A DNA stretch of 64,000 nt, taken from contig NZ_BAUU01000011.1 of the NCBI RefSeq assembly GCF_000513115.1, forward strand, positions 81,218 through 145,217. Reading direction: 5' to 3'. Under the pieces are notes generated by a model. That model saw nothing but the letters and a program-made list of their open reading frames with translations, had not been told where the DNA came from and did no database searches. The position numbers and the translations under genes are program-made. Origin of the DNA: Halalkalibacter hemicellulosilyticusJCM 9152 (GTDB taxonomy: Bacteria; Bacillota; Bacilli; Bacillales; Bacillaceae_D). Below, one piece after another: positions 1-9,950 of this stretch. How positions within the stretch are numbered: the first letter of the stretch is position 1; each line of letters begins with the position of its first letter.

Positions 1-77
1 TGTATCATAACTTAAAATGGATTGCTTTTTTTGACATCATAGAAATGTTACATAATAAGTGATGAAAGGAGAATAGA

Positions 78-842
78 ATGTTACATCAATTTTCACGAAA
101 TGAACTGGCGATTGGTCATGATGGTTTAGATCGCTTAAAAGGAAGTACGGTAGCAGTATTAGGTATTGGAGGTGTTGGTTCCTTTTCGGCAGAGGCGTTA
201 GCACGTTCAGGAGTTGGCAAACTTGTACTCGTTGATAAGGATGATGTAGATATTACGAATGTAAATCGTCAAATTCATGCATTACTATCAACAGTCGGGA
301 AGCAAAAGGTCGAATTAATGAAAGAGCGTATTATGGATATTAACCCAGAATGCGAAGTCGTCGCTTTGAAAATGTTTTATACGGAGGAAACGTATGAACA
401 ATTCTTTAGCTATGATTTAGATTATGTGATTGATGCAAGTGATACGATTTCATATAAAATTCACTTAATGAAGGAGTGTCTTAATCGAAACATTCCAATC
501 ATTTCTAGCATGGGTGCAGCAAATAAAATGGATCCAACACGTTTGCGCATTACGGATATTTCTAAGACTACTCATGACCCGATTGCAAAAGTGATTCGAA
601 CGAGATTACGTAAGGAAGGGATTCGAAAAGGAATTGAAGTGGTGTATTCGGATGAGCAACCAATTCGGATTCGTGAGGACATTCGAAAAGAGATTGTCCC
701 AGAAGCAGCAGAAGAAGGAAAGATTCGTAAGGCCAAAATGCCCCCATCTTCAAATGCATTTGTGCCTTCAGTAGCCGGACTTATAATGGCGGGTCATGTT
801 GTTACGAATTTGCTTGAAGGAATTGAAATTAACAGAGGATAA
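78..842 (+). CDS. tcdA: tRNA threonylcarbamoyladenosine dehydratase (TcdA/YrvM family)
   Basis: The 254-residue protein is a ThiF/MoeB/E1-like adenylating enzyme. The Rossmann nucleotide loop GIGGVGS lies near residue 30 and is followed by the acidic and Asn/Arg residues of DKDDVDITNVNRQ, both diagnostic of the ThiF fold. Length and the MLHQFSRNELAIG opening match TcdA, which uses ATP to cyclise t6A37 of ANN-decoding tRNAs to ct6A in the cytoplasm. There is no MoeD/rhodanese or MoaD partner nearby, which argues against ThiF or MoeB. The ATG has an AAAGGAG eight bases upstream. It appears monocistronic and convergent with glgP. Function is by family; the subtype is quite sure. Confidence 0.9.
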   Translation: MLHQFSRNELAIGHDGLDRLKGSTVAVLGIGGVGSFSAEALARSGVGKLVLVDKDDVDITNVNRQIHALLSTVGKQKVELMKERIMDINPECEVVALKMFYTEETYEQFFSYDLDYVIDASDTISYKIHLMKECLNRNIPIISSMGAANKMDPTRLRITDISKTTHDPIAKVIRTRLRKEGIRKGIEVVYSDEQPIRIREDIRKEIVPEAAEEGKIRKAKMPPSSNAFVPSVAGLIMAGHVVTNLLEGIEINRG

Positions 843-893
843 TGTGATCAGTCGCTTCGAATCCACTTACGGGATGGAATTAAAAATTAGTTT

Positions 894-1066
894 TGGAAGA
901 CCGTTTTGAAAAGACTGCTACGCGACTTTTCTTGTTGAATCAGAATTTATAAATGTCACAGAAGTAAGTTAGGGAAAGTCGAGGAATATGTAGGCGACTT
1001 CGCAGGTGGCGTTGGCTTCGCACGTTACAAGTTTATCTGAAAGAACCCCACTTTCAGATAAACTTC
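894..1066. repeat. dispersed intergenic repeat, copy A (modules S and hairpin)
   Basis: Positions 961-1014 match 44070-44123 closely, and 1014-1063 matches 35093-35142 with only a few changes. The last part folds into a 15-bp perfect stem (1029-1043 with 1051-1065) around the loop AACCCCA. Bases 903-931 resemble a degenerate copy of the third module seen at 1365-1415. The element sits between the 3' ends of tcdA and glgP. It contains no credible reading frame. Confidence 0.7.
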
Positions 1067-1119
1067 AAAAATAAGTATGGTAGAAGCGGGATGCAAAGGT
1101 TACGTGCTCTATGCGGTTC

Positions 1120-1287
1120 CTCATTCCTCTATTTCCCCCCCCTCATTCCATGTTTCATGTCGTTACGGTTTCTCATTCCGCTATTTAAGCTGAATGAGTC
1201 CAAAAGGAGCCATAAAAGCCAAAATAGCGGAATGAGGATGACATTTTCTTCTCAGGAAGCGTTTTTTCTCTGATTTAGAGGAATGAG
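1120..1287. repeat. cluster of CTCATTCC-type short inverted repeats
   Basis: The word CTCATTCC[G/T]CTATTT occurs at 1120-1134 and 1172-1186, a shortened form (CTCATTCC) at 1142-1149, and inverted copies at 1222-1236 and 1276-1287. The copies at 1172-1186 and 1222-1236 are perfect 15-base inverted repeats, and 1120-1131 pairs with 1276-1287, so the outer pair encloses the inner one. The stretch is non-coding. Its function is unknown. Confidence 0.6.
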
Positions 1288-1364
1288 AATTCCCTTTGTT
1301 GGTTGGCACTGTGCAAGTAGGTTAGCTAAAGCTGTCGCCACGCTTGATACACGCAAACCCTATT

Positions 1365-1415
1365 TAACGGCTCCACACAACGCGTTTAAGAAAAGCCACT
1401 GTTGCGTTTTTCTTA
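1365..1415. repeat. dispersed intergenic repeat, module R copy 1, at the glgP 3' end
   Basis: It opens with TAACGGCTCC and closes with TTTTTCTTA. TAAGAAAA and TTTTCTTA can pair, so it may act as the transcription end of the glycogen operon. Related copies lie at 34964-35014, 35155-35206 and about 44124-44175. Confidence 0.6.
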
Positions 1416-1425
1416 TCCTACCTGT

Positions 1426-3858
1426 TTATTTAATAGGATTTTTGGTGAGCTGCCATATTTCTGATGCGTACTGTTGGATCGTTCGATCACTTGAGAATTT
1501 TCCAGAATAAGCAATGTTTGTAATGCTTTTGTTAAGCCATATTGACCGGTCACGATAAGCTTGTTCTACAAGCTCATGAGTTTCAATATAGGGATCGAAA
1601 TCCTTTAGAACAAAGTAGGGATCATTATGATATAAAATATTATAGTAAAGGTCCTTAAATTCCATTTCTTGTTCTCCAAATACACCACTGTTTAATTGAT
1701 CTAGAATTCGACTAATTCGATCATCGGTATTATAAATGTCTCGTGCGGAATAACCTCCATGCTCATAATAATGGAGTACTTCATCTGAAGTAAGTCCGAA
1801 CATAAAAATGTGTTGATCTCCTACTAAATCACGTATTTCAATATTCGCTCCATCCATTGTTCCTACTGTTAATGCTCCGTTCATCATCATTTTCATATTC
1901 CCAGTACCAGAAGCTTCCTTACTAGCGGTGGAAATTTGTTCACTTATATCGGCTGCTGGTATTATTTTTTCTGCTAAACTAACATTATAATTTTCTAAGA
2001 AAATAACTTTGATTCTATCCGCTACGTCATAGTCATGATTCACTAAAGAAGCGACGGTATGAATGAGTTTAATGACTTCTTTCGCAAGATGATAGCTAGG
2101 GGCTGCTTTTGCTCCAAAAATAAAGGTACGTGGTGTAAGGTCAAGCTTGGGATTATCCTTTAATTCATTGTACAAGTAAATGACATGAAAAATATTCAAA
2201 AGCTGTCGCTTGTATTCATGAAGTCGTTTAATTTGAACATCAAAAATGGACTTCTCGTTCACCTTTATCCCCATTTTGTCATAAATAAATTGAGCTAGTG
2301 TTCGTTTGTTTTGTAATTTGACCTGCTCTATTTGTTCAAGAAAGGCTGGATCATTCGAATAGCGAAGCAAGCTAATAAGCTGATTCGGGCGTTTAATCCA
2401 TGCTGGACCGATGACATCTGTGATGACGTTAGCTAAGTGAGGGTTCACTTGAAGAAGCCATCTTCTGTGCGTAATGCCGTTTGTTTTATTATTAAATCGT
2501 TTCGGGAAAAGCTGATAAAAAAGTTTCATTTCTTTCTTCTTTAAAATCTCTGTATGGAGCCTGGCAACACCGTTAACACTAAAGCTTCCAACGATAGCTA
2601 AACGTGCCATATGAATTTGGTCATCAGCAATAATCGCGAGCGCGGGAATATGCTCTCGCATCTCAGGACAATCAAACCATAGGCCTTGGCAAAAACGCTC
2701 ATTTATTTCATCAATGATCATGTAAATACGTGGAAGAAGGTTCTGAACCATGTCTTTTGGCCACTTTTCGAGGGCTTCACTTAGTGTTGTATGATTTGTA
2801 TATGCAATCGTCTTATGGGTAGTTTCCCATGCCTGATCCCAATTGAGGTCGTAATGATCCATTAACAGTCTCATTAACTCAGGAATTGCTAAACTAGGGT
2901 GTGTGTCATTAATCTGAATAACAATATGCTCAGATAATTGTGTGAGTGGGCCGCGACCTTCGTTTAAATAGTGACGTAATATGTTTTGAATGCTTGCTGA
3001 AACGAGAAAGTATTGCTGTTTCAGACGAAGCTTTTTACCCTCATAGCTTGAGTCATCTGGATATAAAAAACCGGATATTTGGTCAATCGAGTGAGTATGA
3101 TCAAGGGCATGATAATAATGATCACTGTGATTTGCGACATCATTTCTATCTTGCGATTCGGCACTCCAGAGTCGTAACGTATTAACTGTATGATTATGAT
3201 AACCACTGATCGGAATGTCGTAAGGTACAGCAATAACTTCATCGGTATTTTCGTAACGGAATTCTAAAGAACCGTTTGCACGGCGATGCATGTGTACACT
3301 CCCACCAAAATGAACAGAAATACTTTCTTCTGACTTTCGAGTTTCCCAAGGATAATCCTCCTTTAACCAATAGTCAGGCAATTCGATTTGATGGCCATGA
3401 ATGATCCGTTGTTCAAATAATCCATAACGGTAACGAATGCCACAGCCGTGTCCTGGATATTGAAGCGAGGCAAGTGAATCAAGAAAGCAGGCGGCTAAAC
3501 GTCCTAAGCCACCATTTCCAAGCCCAGCATCATGTTCATGAATAAAGACCGCATCCCGTTTAAACCCAAGTCTTTTTAAAGCGATGTTCGTCACATCTAG
3601 GAGCCCGCAATTTAGTAAATTGCTTTCAAGAAGTCGACCGATCAAGAACTCCATTGATAAGTAATAGACCTTTTTTACTTTTTTTTGCTCGTAATGCTCA
3701 TTCGTTTTACACCAGTGTGGATGCATTTCATCATTGGCGATGGATGCAAGAGCATAGTATACGTCTTTTTCGTTAGCGTTGTGTAACTCTTTACCGAAAA
3801 GTGTACGAATCTTTTCAGTTATTAGGCTGATGAATTCATCCACATTTTGATAGGTCAA
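1426..3858 (-). CDS. glgP: glycogen phosphorylase
   Basis: The 810-residue protein is a full-length GT35 enzyme that releases glucose 1-phosphate from alpha-1,4-glucan ends with phosphate, using pyridoxal phosphate. The PLP-lysine segment EASGTGNMKMMMNGALTVG is intact near the C-terminal third, followed by the TMDGANIEI stretch. VQIKRLHEYKRQLLN and the N-terminal YYLSMEFLIGR are classic family blocks. It is the last gene of the glgBCDAP operon, and its start overlaps the glgA stop by four bases (ATGA), suggesting translational coupling. The cytoplasmic role is glycogen mobilisation. Confidence 0.97.
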   Translation of the reverse strand: MTYQNVDEFISLITEKIRTLFGKELHNANEKDVYYALASIANDEMHPHWCKTNEHYEQKKVKKVYYLSMEFLIGRLLESNLLNCGLLDVTNIALKRLGFKRDAVFIHEHDAGLGNGGLGRLAACFLDSLASLQYPGHGCGIRYRYGLFEQRIIHGHQIELPDYWLKEDYPWETRKSEESISVHFGGSVHMHRRANGSLEFRYENTDEVIAVPYDIPISGYHNHTVNTLRLWSAESQDRNDVANHSDHYYHALDHTHSIDQISGFLYPDDSSYEGKKLRLKQQYFLVSASIQNILRHYLNEGRGPLTQLSEHIVIQINDTHPSLAIPELMRLLMDHYDLNWDQAWETTHKTIAYTNHTTLSEALEKWPKDMVQNLLPRIYMIIDEINERFCQGLWFDCPEMREHIPALAIIADDQIHMARLAIVGSFSVNGVARLHTEILKKKEMKLFYQLFPKRFNNKTNGITHRRWLLQVNPHLANVITDVIGPAWIKRPNQLISLLRYSNDPAFLEQIEQVKLQNKRTLAQFIYDKMGIKVNEKSIFDVQIKRLHEYKRQLLNIFHVIYLYNELKDNPKLDLTPRTFIFGAKAAPSYHLAKEVIKLIHTVASLVNHDYDVADRIKVIFLENYNVSLAEKIIPAADISEQISTASKEASGTGNMKMMMNGALTVGTMDGANIEIRDLVGDQHIFMFGLTSDEVLHYYEHGGYSARDIYNTDDRISRILDQLNSGVFGEQEMEFKDLYYNILYHNDPYFVLKDFDPYIETHELVEQAYRDRSIWLNKSITNIAYSGKFSSDRTIQQYASEIWQLTKNPIK

Positions 3859-5288
3859 TTTTGGCTCACTCCTTGTTCTGTTAACACTGATTTGTATAAG
3901 CGGCTATATTCAGCTGCTGAATGCTTCCAATCGTATTTGCATTTGTTTATGTTTTTACATAGTTGCTTCCAATTTTCGTTATCGTGATAGACCCGCAATG
4001 AGTAGTGAAGAACGGTTAGTAAATCATGGGCATTATAATTGGTGAAACTAAAGCCGTTTCCTTCACCTGTTAGCTCATTGTAAGAAGAAACCGTATCCTT
4101 CAAGCCGCCTGTTTCCCTAACGATTGGTACCGTCTTATATTGGAGAGCAATAAGTTGGGATAATCCACAAGGTTCAAACAGAGATGGCATGAGGAAAAAG
4201 TCAGCGCTAGCATATAATTTGCGTGAGAGAGCCTCATCAAAGGTTAAAATTGCTGCTGATTTTGATGGGTATTTATTAGCTAGATAAGAAAAGTAACGCT
4301 CAAATTCCCATTCGCCGGTCCCTAATACGATAAATTGAATGTCCTCTTGTATAAATTCTTCTAAAATACATTCAATTAAGTGTAACCCTTTTTGCTCAAC
4401 TAAACGTGTAACCATAACATATAACGGTTTCTCTTCACTAATTTGGAGATTAAGCTCCTCTTGAAGAGCTAATTTATTTAATTTCTTTTTTGCACGGGAG
4501 TAGCTATATGGTACGTCTATATATGGATCCTTCAATGGGTTGTATTCATCCGTATTAATTCCATTCAAAATTCCACAGAAGTCAGCTTCACGTTCATTTA
4601 ATAAAGGATGTAGTCCTTCACTATAGTATGGGTCTTTCAATTCATTCGCGTAGCTCGGACTAACGGTTGTTATTTTATCAGCATGAAACATACCTGCTTT
4701 TAAGCAATTAAGCATGCCATCCCATTCCATGCCACCGATATGCTCTCTCGGTAGAGAAAAGAAATCTTCATACATATCAAGAGGTATTAGACCTTGATAT
4801 TTCATATTGTGTACAGTGAAAATCGCTTTCATCCGTTCAATAGGCTGATAGATTTTCGCAAAGGCTACTGTTAGCCCCGCTTGCCAATCATGAGCATGGA
4901 GAATATCAGGAATGAAATCTAAGTAATCAAGTGATGAGATCACAGCTTTACTAAAAAATAAAAATCTCTCTCCATCATCATAGTAGCCATAGACTCCTTT
5001 TCTTTCATAATAAAATGTGTTTGCTAGGAAGTAATAGTGAACACCATCTTCATTTAAATAATAAAGCTCAGCTGTTTGATTGCGCCAACCAATTTCTACA
5101 GGGACAATCGCTTTAAACGTCATTCGGTTCTTCCAATCTTGTGAGATTTCATCATAAAGTGGAAGAATGACGCTAACATCGAGATGTTCATGAGTTTTTA
5201 ATGCATGAGGAAGAGATCCAATTACATCAGCTAATCCTCCAGTTTTAATAAAGGGTGTACATTCAGAAGCGACAAATAATACATTCAT
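3855..5288 (-). CDS. glgA: glycogen synthase (ADP-glucose)
   Basis: The 477-residue GT5 glycosyltransferase starts MNVLFVASECTPFIKTGGLA, carrying the KTGGLADV loop that binds ADP-glucose. HAHDWQAGL near residue 127 and the C-terminal LFEPCGLSQL (the E-x7-E donor-site motif region) are present. It elongates alpha-1,4-glucan chains from ADP-glucose made by GlgC/GlgD. It lies 47 bases after glgD and overlaps glgP by four bases. Length is typical of bacterial GlgA, and nothing is missing. Confidence 0.97.
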   Translation of the reverse strand: MNVLFVASECTPFIKTGGLADVIGSLPHALKTHEHLDVSVILPLYDEISQDWKNRMTFKAIVPVEIGWRNQTAELYYLNEDGVHYYFLANTFYYERKGVYGYYDDGERFLFFSKAVISSLDYLDFIPDILHAHDWQAGLTVAFAKIYQPIERMKAIFTVHNMKYQGLIPLDMYEDFFSLPREHIGGMEWDGMLNCLKAGMFHADKITTVSPSYANELKDPYYSEGLHPLLNEREADFCGILNGINTDEYNPLKDPYIDVPYSYSRAKKKLNKLALQEELNLQISEEKPLYVMVTRLVEQKGLHLIECILEEFIQEDIQFIVLGTGEWEFERYFSYLANKYPSKSAAILTFDEALSRKLYASADFFLMPSLFEPCGLSQLIALQYKTVPIVRETGGLKDTVSSYNELTGEGNGFSFTNYNAHDLLTVLHYSLRVYHDNENWKQLCKNINKCKYDWKHSAAEYSRLYKSVLTEQGVSQN

Positions 5289-5335
5289 CCGATCTCTTCT
5301 CCTTTCAAATTAAGTTTAATGTGGTGTATGACTGA

Positions 5336-6442
5336 TTAAACAATTTTTCGTTTCGGGACAACATATGGTTTATCAACACTTCCTACTAATGTTTGACCTT
5401 CTGAGATGTTGACATCTTTATCTAGAATGACATTTTCTAAATAGGCGTTTGCTTGAACAGTGCAGTTTTGCATAATAATGGAGTTTTTAATCGTCGCTCC
5501 TTCTTGAACCTTTACGCCCCGAAATAAGACACTGTTCTTAATATTTCCTTTAATATCACAGCCGTTAGCGAGTAAAGATGACATGACCTTTGCTTCTTTT
5601 CGATACTTCGTCGGAGGTTCATTGCTGATTTTTGTTAAAACAAAAGGGTTTTGATAAAAGAGATTTTTATAATGGTTCGCAGAGAGTAAATGCATGTTAT
5701 GGCGATAATAGCTTTCAATTGAATTGATAAAAGAGCTATAACCTCTATGGTCGTAGGACTGAACAATTAATGAATCTAGGTTGTCAATGATTCCATTGGT
5801 GAAAAGATTTTCTTGATGATAAGCAATACACTGATCTACAAGTTTCATTAAGCATTTTTTCGTTATAATATAGGCACCAGTAAATAACTGTGGGTTTGTC
5901 TTATCGTGTGTCATATGGGTGACGCGATTATGCTCGTCTTGTTCAATACGCATATAAGCTTGATGTTCAGGCTTATTTTCTGATATATACGTTGTAATAA
6001 GCGTAACATCGGCATTCGTTTCTAAATGTAGTTGAAAGGCTTCTTTATAATCACATGTTGCTACAAATTGACTGCCACTTATTAAGATATAATCTGAATT
6101 GCTTCGTTCAAAATAATCACGATTGTTATGGAAATGCCTAAGATCGCCTTTTGATATATCAGTTGGATCATTCCAGTCTGGAGGAAGGATGAATAACCCT
6201 CCATATCTACGGTCAAGGTTCCAATCAGCACCTGTTCCAAGGTGATCCATGAGAGAACGGTACTTATTTCGTGTGAAGATGGCGACCTCTGTTATATCAG
6301 ATTGGACCATGTTTGAAAGAGTAAAATCAATTAAACGATACCGACCAGCAAAAGGAACAGCTGCACCACAACGGAAATAGGTTAATTCATTTAAAAAATC
6401 TCGTTCATTTTCTAGGTTTATAACGCCCATCATCGTATCCAT
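5336..6442 (-). CDS. glgD: glucose-1-phosphate adenylyltransferase regulatory subunit GlgD
   Basis: This 368-residue paralogue of GlgC keeps the nucleotidyltransferase fold (FAGRYRLIDFTLSNMVQSD) and the C-terminal left-handed beta-helix repeats (KNSIIMQNCTVQANAYLENV). It lacks the N-terminal catalytic GGEGKRL loop that GlgC has; instead the protein opens MDTMMGVINLENERDFLNEL. That loss is the hallmark of GlgD, which in Bacillus and Geobacillus modulates GlgC in a heteromer. It lies 21 bases after glgC in the glycogen operon. Confidence 0.93.
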   Translation of the reverse strand: MDTMMGVINLENERDFLNELTYFRCGAAVPFAGRYRLIDFTLSNMVQSDITEVAIFTRNKYRSLMDHLGTGADWNLDRRYGGLFILPPDWNDPTDISKGDLRHFHNNRDYFERSNSDYILISGSQFVATCDYKEAFQLHLETNADVTLITTYISENKPEHQAYMRIEQDEHNRVTHMTHDKTNPQLFTGAYIITKKCLMKLVDQCIAYHQENLFTNGIIDNLDSLIVQSYDHRGYSSFINSIESYYRHNMHLLSANHYKNLFYQNPFVLTKISNEPPTKYRKEAKVMSSLLANGCDIKGNIKNSVLFRGVKVQEGATIKNSIIMQNCTVQANAYLENVILDKDVNISEGQTLVGSVDKPYVVPKRKIV

Positions 6443-6463
6443 TTGAATCTCACCTCACAGTTA

Positions 6464-7609
6464 TTATGATTTCGACATCATTAGTTCTAAACTAGATTGA
6501 TCTATGACAAGTGGCTCGTCATGAGGACTAGAAGTAATGTGAAATCCGTCAGGAATAACGGTATTTTCCATCACGATGACACGTTCAAGTGTAACATTTT
6601 TTCCTACTTTAACATTCGGATGTAAAATGGATTGTTTGACGGAGCTTTCAATATCAATTGAAACATTTTTTGAAATAATGGAGTGATCAATCGAACCACA
6701 AATCCAGCATCCAGAATTGATCAAGGAATGTTTTACAACAGCATGTTCTCCTAGAAATTGTGGTGGGAAATTTGAGTCTTGTGTATACGTGCGCCAATTC
6801 TTATGGTTTAAGGACAGGGTTAAATCATCGTCTAGTAAGTCCATGTTTGCTTCCCAGTAGCTTTGTACCGTACCGACATCTTTCCAATAACCATCAAATC
6901 GATATGCATATATAGATTGATTATGAAGGAGCATGGAAGGAATAACATTTTTTCCAAAGTCATGAGAAGAATCTTGGTTCATTTGATCATCGAGTAAAAA
7001 TTTTTTTAATGTTTGCCAATTGAAAATATAAATTCCCATTGAAGCTAAATTACTTTTTGGAGTAGCTGGTTTTTCATCAAATTCATAAATTTGCAAGTTG
7101 TCCATTGTATTTAAGATTCCGAAACGTGAAGCCTCAGCCCAAGTTACTTCCATAACGGAGATTGTTACATCAGCACCTGTCTCTTTATGCTGCTGGAGCA
7201 TCTCTTGATAATTCATTTGATAAATATGGTCACCTGATATGACTAACACGTATTTAGGATCATATTGTTCAATATAATGAATGTTCTTATAAATGGCATC
7301 AGCCGTACCTGAATACCAGCTTCCACCACCTTTTGCTGTGTAAGGTGATAGGATTGAAATACCATCGTGCTGTCGATCTAAATCCCAAGGTTTGCCGATT
7401 CCAATATGCTTGTTTAGTTCAAATGGAGAATATTGGGTTAACACGCCAACCGTATGAATACCTGAATTCGTACAATTGCTTAACGTAAAATCAATAATTC
7501 GATATTTCCCCCCAAAGTGTACGGCTGGCTTTGCTAAATTCTTTGTTAATAGTCCTAAACGCTTGCCTTCTCCACCTGCTAATAGCATCCCGATACATTC
7601 TTTTTTCAT
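6464..7609 (-). CDS. glgC: glucose-1-phosphate adenylyltransferase catalytic subunit
   Basis: The 381-residue enzyme makes ADP-glucose from ATP and glucose 1-phosphate, the committed step of glycogen synthesis. The N-terminal [20 protein letters not shown] pyrophosphorylase loop, [12 protein letters not shown] and [12 protein letters not shown] (metal and sugar-phosphate site) are all present. The C-terminal part is a beta-helix ([20 protein letters not shown]) typical of the allosteric domain. It lies 12 bases after glgB. Its partner GlgD is encoded directly downstream. Confidence 0.96.
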   Translation of the reverse strand: MKKECIGMLLAGGEGKRLGLLTKNLAKPAVHFGGKYRIIDFTLSNCTNSGIHTVGVLTQYSPFELNKHIGIGKPWDLDRQHDGISILSPYTAKGGGSWYSGTADAIYKNIHYIEQYDPKYVLVISGDHIYQMNYQEMLQQHKETGADVTISVMEVTWAEASRFGILNTMDNLQIYEFDEKPATPKSNLASMGIYIFNWQTLKKFLLDDQMNQDSSHDFGKNVIPSMLLHNQSIYAYRFDGYWKDVGTVQSYWEANMDLLDDDLTLSLNHKNWRTYTQDSNFPPQFLGEHAVVKHSLINSGCWICGSIDHSIISKNVSIDIESSVKQSILHPNVKVGKNVTLERVIVMENTVIPDGFHITSSPHDEPLVIDQSSLELMMSKS

Positions 7610-7621
7610 CCAATATCCTCC

Positions 7622-9529
7622 TCAAGTACTGACTCCCTTTGTTGGTGTTGAAAAAACAGATATGGCTAATGGCGGAATTTTGATTTTGATATGTTGGTTA
7701 TGTCCATGCCACTTCTCTGGGAAGCTGAAATAACGTCCAACATTTAATTGATTAGAGCCTCCGTATTTATCCGCATCTGAATTGAACACCTCTTTATATG
7801 TACCTGGGTATGGTACACCGACCTTATAGTCGTAATAGACATTTGGGGTGAAATTACAAACAATAATAAGTTCTTCACCTGCCAAATCACCTCGCCTCAA
7901 AAAGACTATGATACTTTGATCGATATTATGAGGGTCAATCCATTCAAATCCATGCACTTTATGATCACATTCGAAAAGAGAGGGTTCATGCTTATAGAAG
8001 TGGTTTAAGTCCTTTACGAAATCGAACATAGCTTTATGCAAAGGATAATCGATTAAATGCCAATCAAGCTGTTCCTTGTCTTTCCATTCAGAGTAAAGTC
8101 CGAGCTCCCCACCCATGAATAGTAGCTTCTTACCTGGATGAGTCATCATATAGCCGTACAACAATCGAAGGTTTGCGAATTGTTGCCACTGATCACCAGG
8201 CATTTTGTTCAACAATGATTTCTTTCCGTGTACAACTTCATCATGCGAAAGGGGAAGAAGAAAATTCTCTGAGTAAGTGTACATAATTGGGAATGTTAAG
8301 CATTGATGATGCCATTTTCGATAAACCGGGTCACGCTCCATAAAGTCAAGCGTGTCATTCATCCAACCCATGTTCCATTTGAAATTGAATCCGAGTCCAC
8401 CAGCATAAGTCGGACTTGTAATAAGTGGAATATCTGTACTGTCTTCTGCCATCATTAATGTGTGAGGTTTATAGTCGAAAACGACTTCATTTAACTTTCT
8501 TAAAAAAGCAGCTGCTTCAAGATTTTCTTCTCCACCATAGCTGTTGTACAATTTCTCTTCACCATCGTAATTGTCAAAGTTTAAGTAGAGCATGCTGGCA
8601 ACTGCATCGACTCTAAGTCCATCAAAATGAAATTCCTTTAACCAATAGAGAGCGTTTGATATTAAAAAACTTTGTACTTCTGGTCGACCAAAATCAAACG
8701 TAAGTGTGCCCCAATTTCGTTTCTCAGCTTTACGAGGATCGGCATATTCGTAGATTGGGGTACCATCAAATAGGCGTAAGCCATGATCATCTTTACAAAA
8801 GTGTCCGGGTACCCAATCTAAAATGACACCGAGTTCATTTAAGTGGCATTCATTTATAAAGTATTTCAAATCATTAGGATGACCATAGCGCGATGTGACA
8901 GAATAATAGCCTGTTTGTTGATATCCCCAAGACAAATCAAATGGATGTTCACCAAGTGGAAGTAGCTCGATATGGGTGTAGCCGAGAGATTTCACATAGG
9001 GAATTAATTCTTTTGCAAGCTCTTTATAGCTGTAAAGTGTACCATCTGCATGTGTTCGCCAAGATCCTATATGGACTTCATAAATATTAATCGGCATTTT
9101 TAAAGGATTGGTTTCTTTTTGTGATCTTCTCCATTGTGTATCATCCCATTGAAATGTTGAATCGGTTGTCAAAACCGAAGCTGTAGCAGGTCTAATCTCA
9201 GATTGAAACGCATAAGGATCAGCTTTTAAAAATGGAATGTCTGATCCTGAGTGTATTTCATACTTGTATGAAGAACCAGCAGGAATAGAAGGGAAAAAAC
9301 GGTGCCAAAGTCCTTGATTAGAAATCTTATCTAGCTTGAAATGAGAACCGTCCCACTTGTTGAAATCACCGACTACCCTTACTTCTGAGGCGTTTGGAGC
9401 CCAAACGGTGAAGAAGTATCCTTTTTTAAAATCAACTGTAGCTGAATGTGATCCGAGAAACTGATAACTGAAGTAATGTGTACCTTGGTGAAATAAATAG
9501 ATGTCATGTTCCGTGATGAACTCGTTCAT
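7622..9529 (-). CDS. glgB: 1,4-alpha-glucan branching enzyme
   Basis: This is a GH13 branching enzyme with an N-terminal CBM48-like domain (FTVWAPNASEVRVVGDFNKW) and a catalytic barrel containing DGLRVDAVASM (nucleophile Asp), LMMAEDST (acid Glu) and LPLSHDEVVHG. I place the start at the ATG ending at 9529 (635 residues). An upstream in-frame ATG at 9550 overlaps the AAAGGAG that serves the second ATG, so it is unlikely to be used. It is the first gene of glgBCDAP and divergent from pulA. It creates alpha-1,6 branches in glycogen. Confidence 0.95.
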   Translation of the reverse strand: MNEFITEHDIYLFHQGTHYFSYQFLGSHSATVDFKKGYFFTVWAPNASEVRVVGDFNKWDGSHFKLDKISNQGLWHRFFPSIPAGSSYKYEIHSGSDIPFLKADPYAFQSEIRPATASVLTTDSTFQWDDTQWRRSQKETNPLKMPINIYEVHIGSWRTHADGTLYSYKELAKELIPYVKSLGYTHIELLPLGEHPFDLSWGYQQTGYYSVTSRYGHPNDLKYFINECHLNELGVILDWVPGHFCKDDHGLRLFDGTPIYEYADPRKAEKRNWGTLTFDFGRPEVQSFLISNALYWLKEFHFDGLRVDAVASMLYLNFDNYDGEEKLYNSYGGEENLEAAAFLRKLNEVVFDYKPHTLMMAEDSTDIPLITSPTYAGGLGFNFKWNMGWMNDTLDFMERDPVYRKWHHQCLTFPIMYTYSENFLLPLSHDEVVHGKKSLLNKMPGDQWQQFANLRLLYGYMMTHPGKKLLFMGGELGLYSEWKDKEQLDWHLIDYPLHKAMFDFVKDLNHFYKHEPSLFECDHKVHGFEWIDPHNIDQSIIVFLRRGDLAGEELIIVCNFTPNVYYDYKVGVPYPGTYKEVFNSDADKYGGSNQLNVGRYFSFPEKWHGHNQHIKIKIPPLAISVFSTPTKGVST

Positions 9530-9950
9530 GAAGTAAAAATCTCCTTTCATAGACGAACATTACGATTTTTATGGAATTGTTACACTTTTACATGAACCTT
9601 GAGAGAAAATGATACGTAATCGTAGTTGTTTAGTGTAGGGATTGTTATGATGACACTAGAGGTGACAAGCTTGTTTTCAAGTTGATATGATTCATTATAA
9701 AGGAAGTTGAAAGAAATGTAAGAAAAAGTGTTAGACAATTTAACGCGGGAATTTCGGAGGTTGTGTCCATTTATGACGAACAAATTATTGGGAAATAGCA
9801 CTAAGTAAAATGATTAAAAATTGAAACAATGTCCAAAATGAAAATAGAAATTTTATCCTCTTAATGATGAATTTTGAGAATGTATAACATTAATGAAGTT
9901 TTATGAATAACGTAATGTGAGATAAATAAATAAGAAAAGAGGAGTGTCCA
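9530..9950. other. divergent glgB/pulA promoter region, no gene
   Basis: This A+T-rich spacer must hold the promoters for both the glycogen operon and the pullulanase gene. I could not find a convincing TTGACA/TATAAT pair or a cre box. The pulA ribosome binding site AGAGGAG is at 9938-9944. Short open frames here look random. Confidence 0.5.

Noticed and set aside
7476..7733. Open frame on the plus strand inside glgC/glgB
   Set aside because: It is antisense to two well-conserved genes, and its composition follows their codon pattern.
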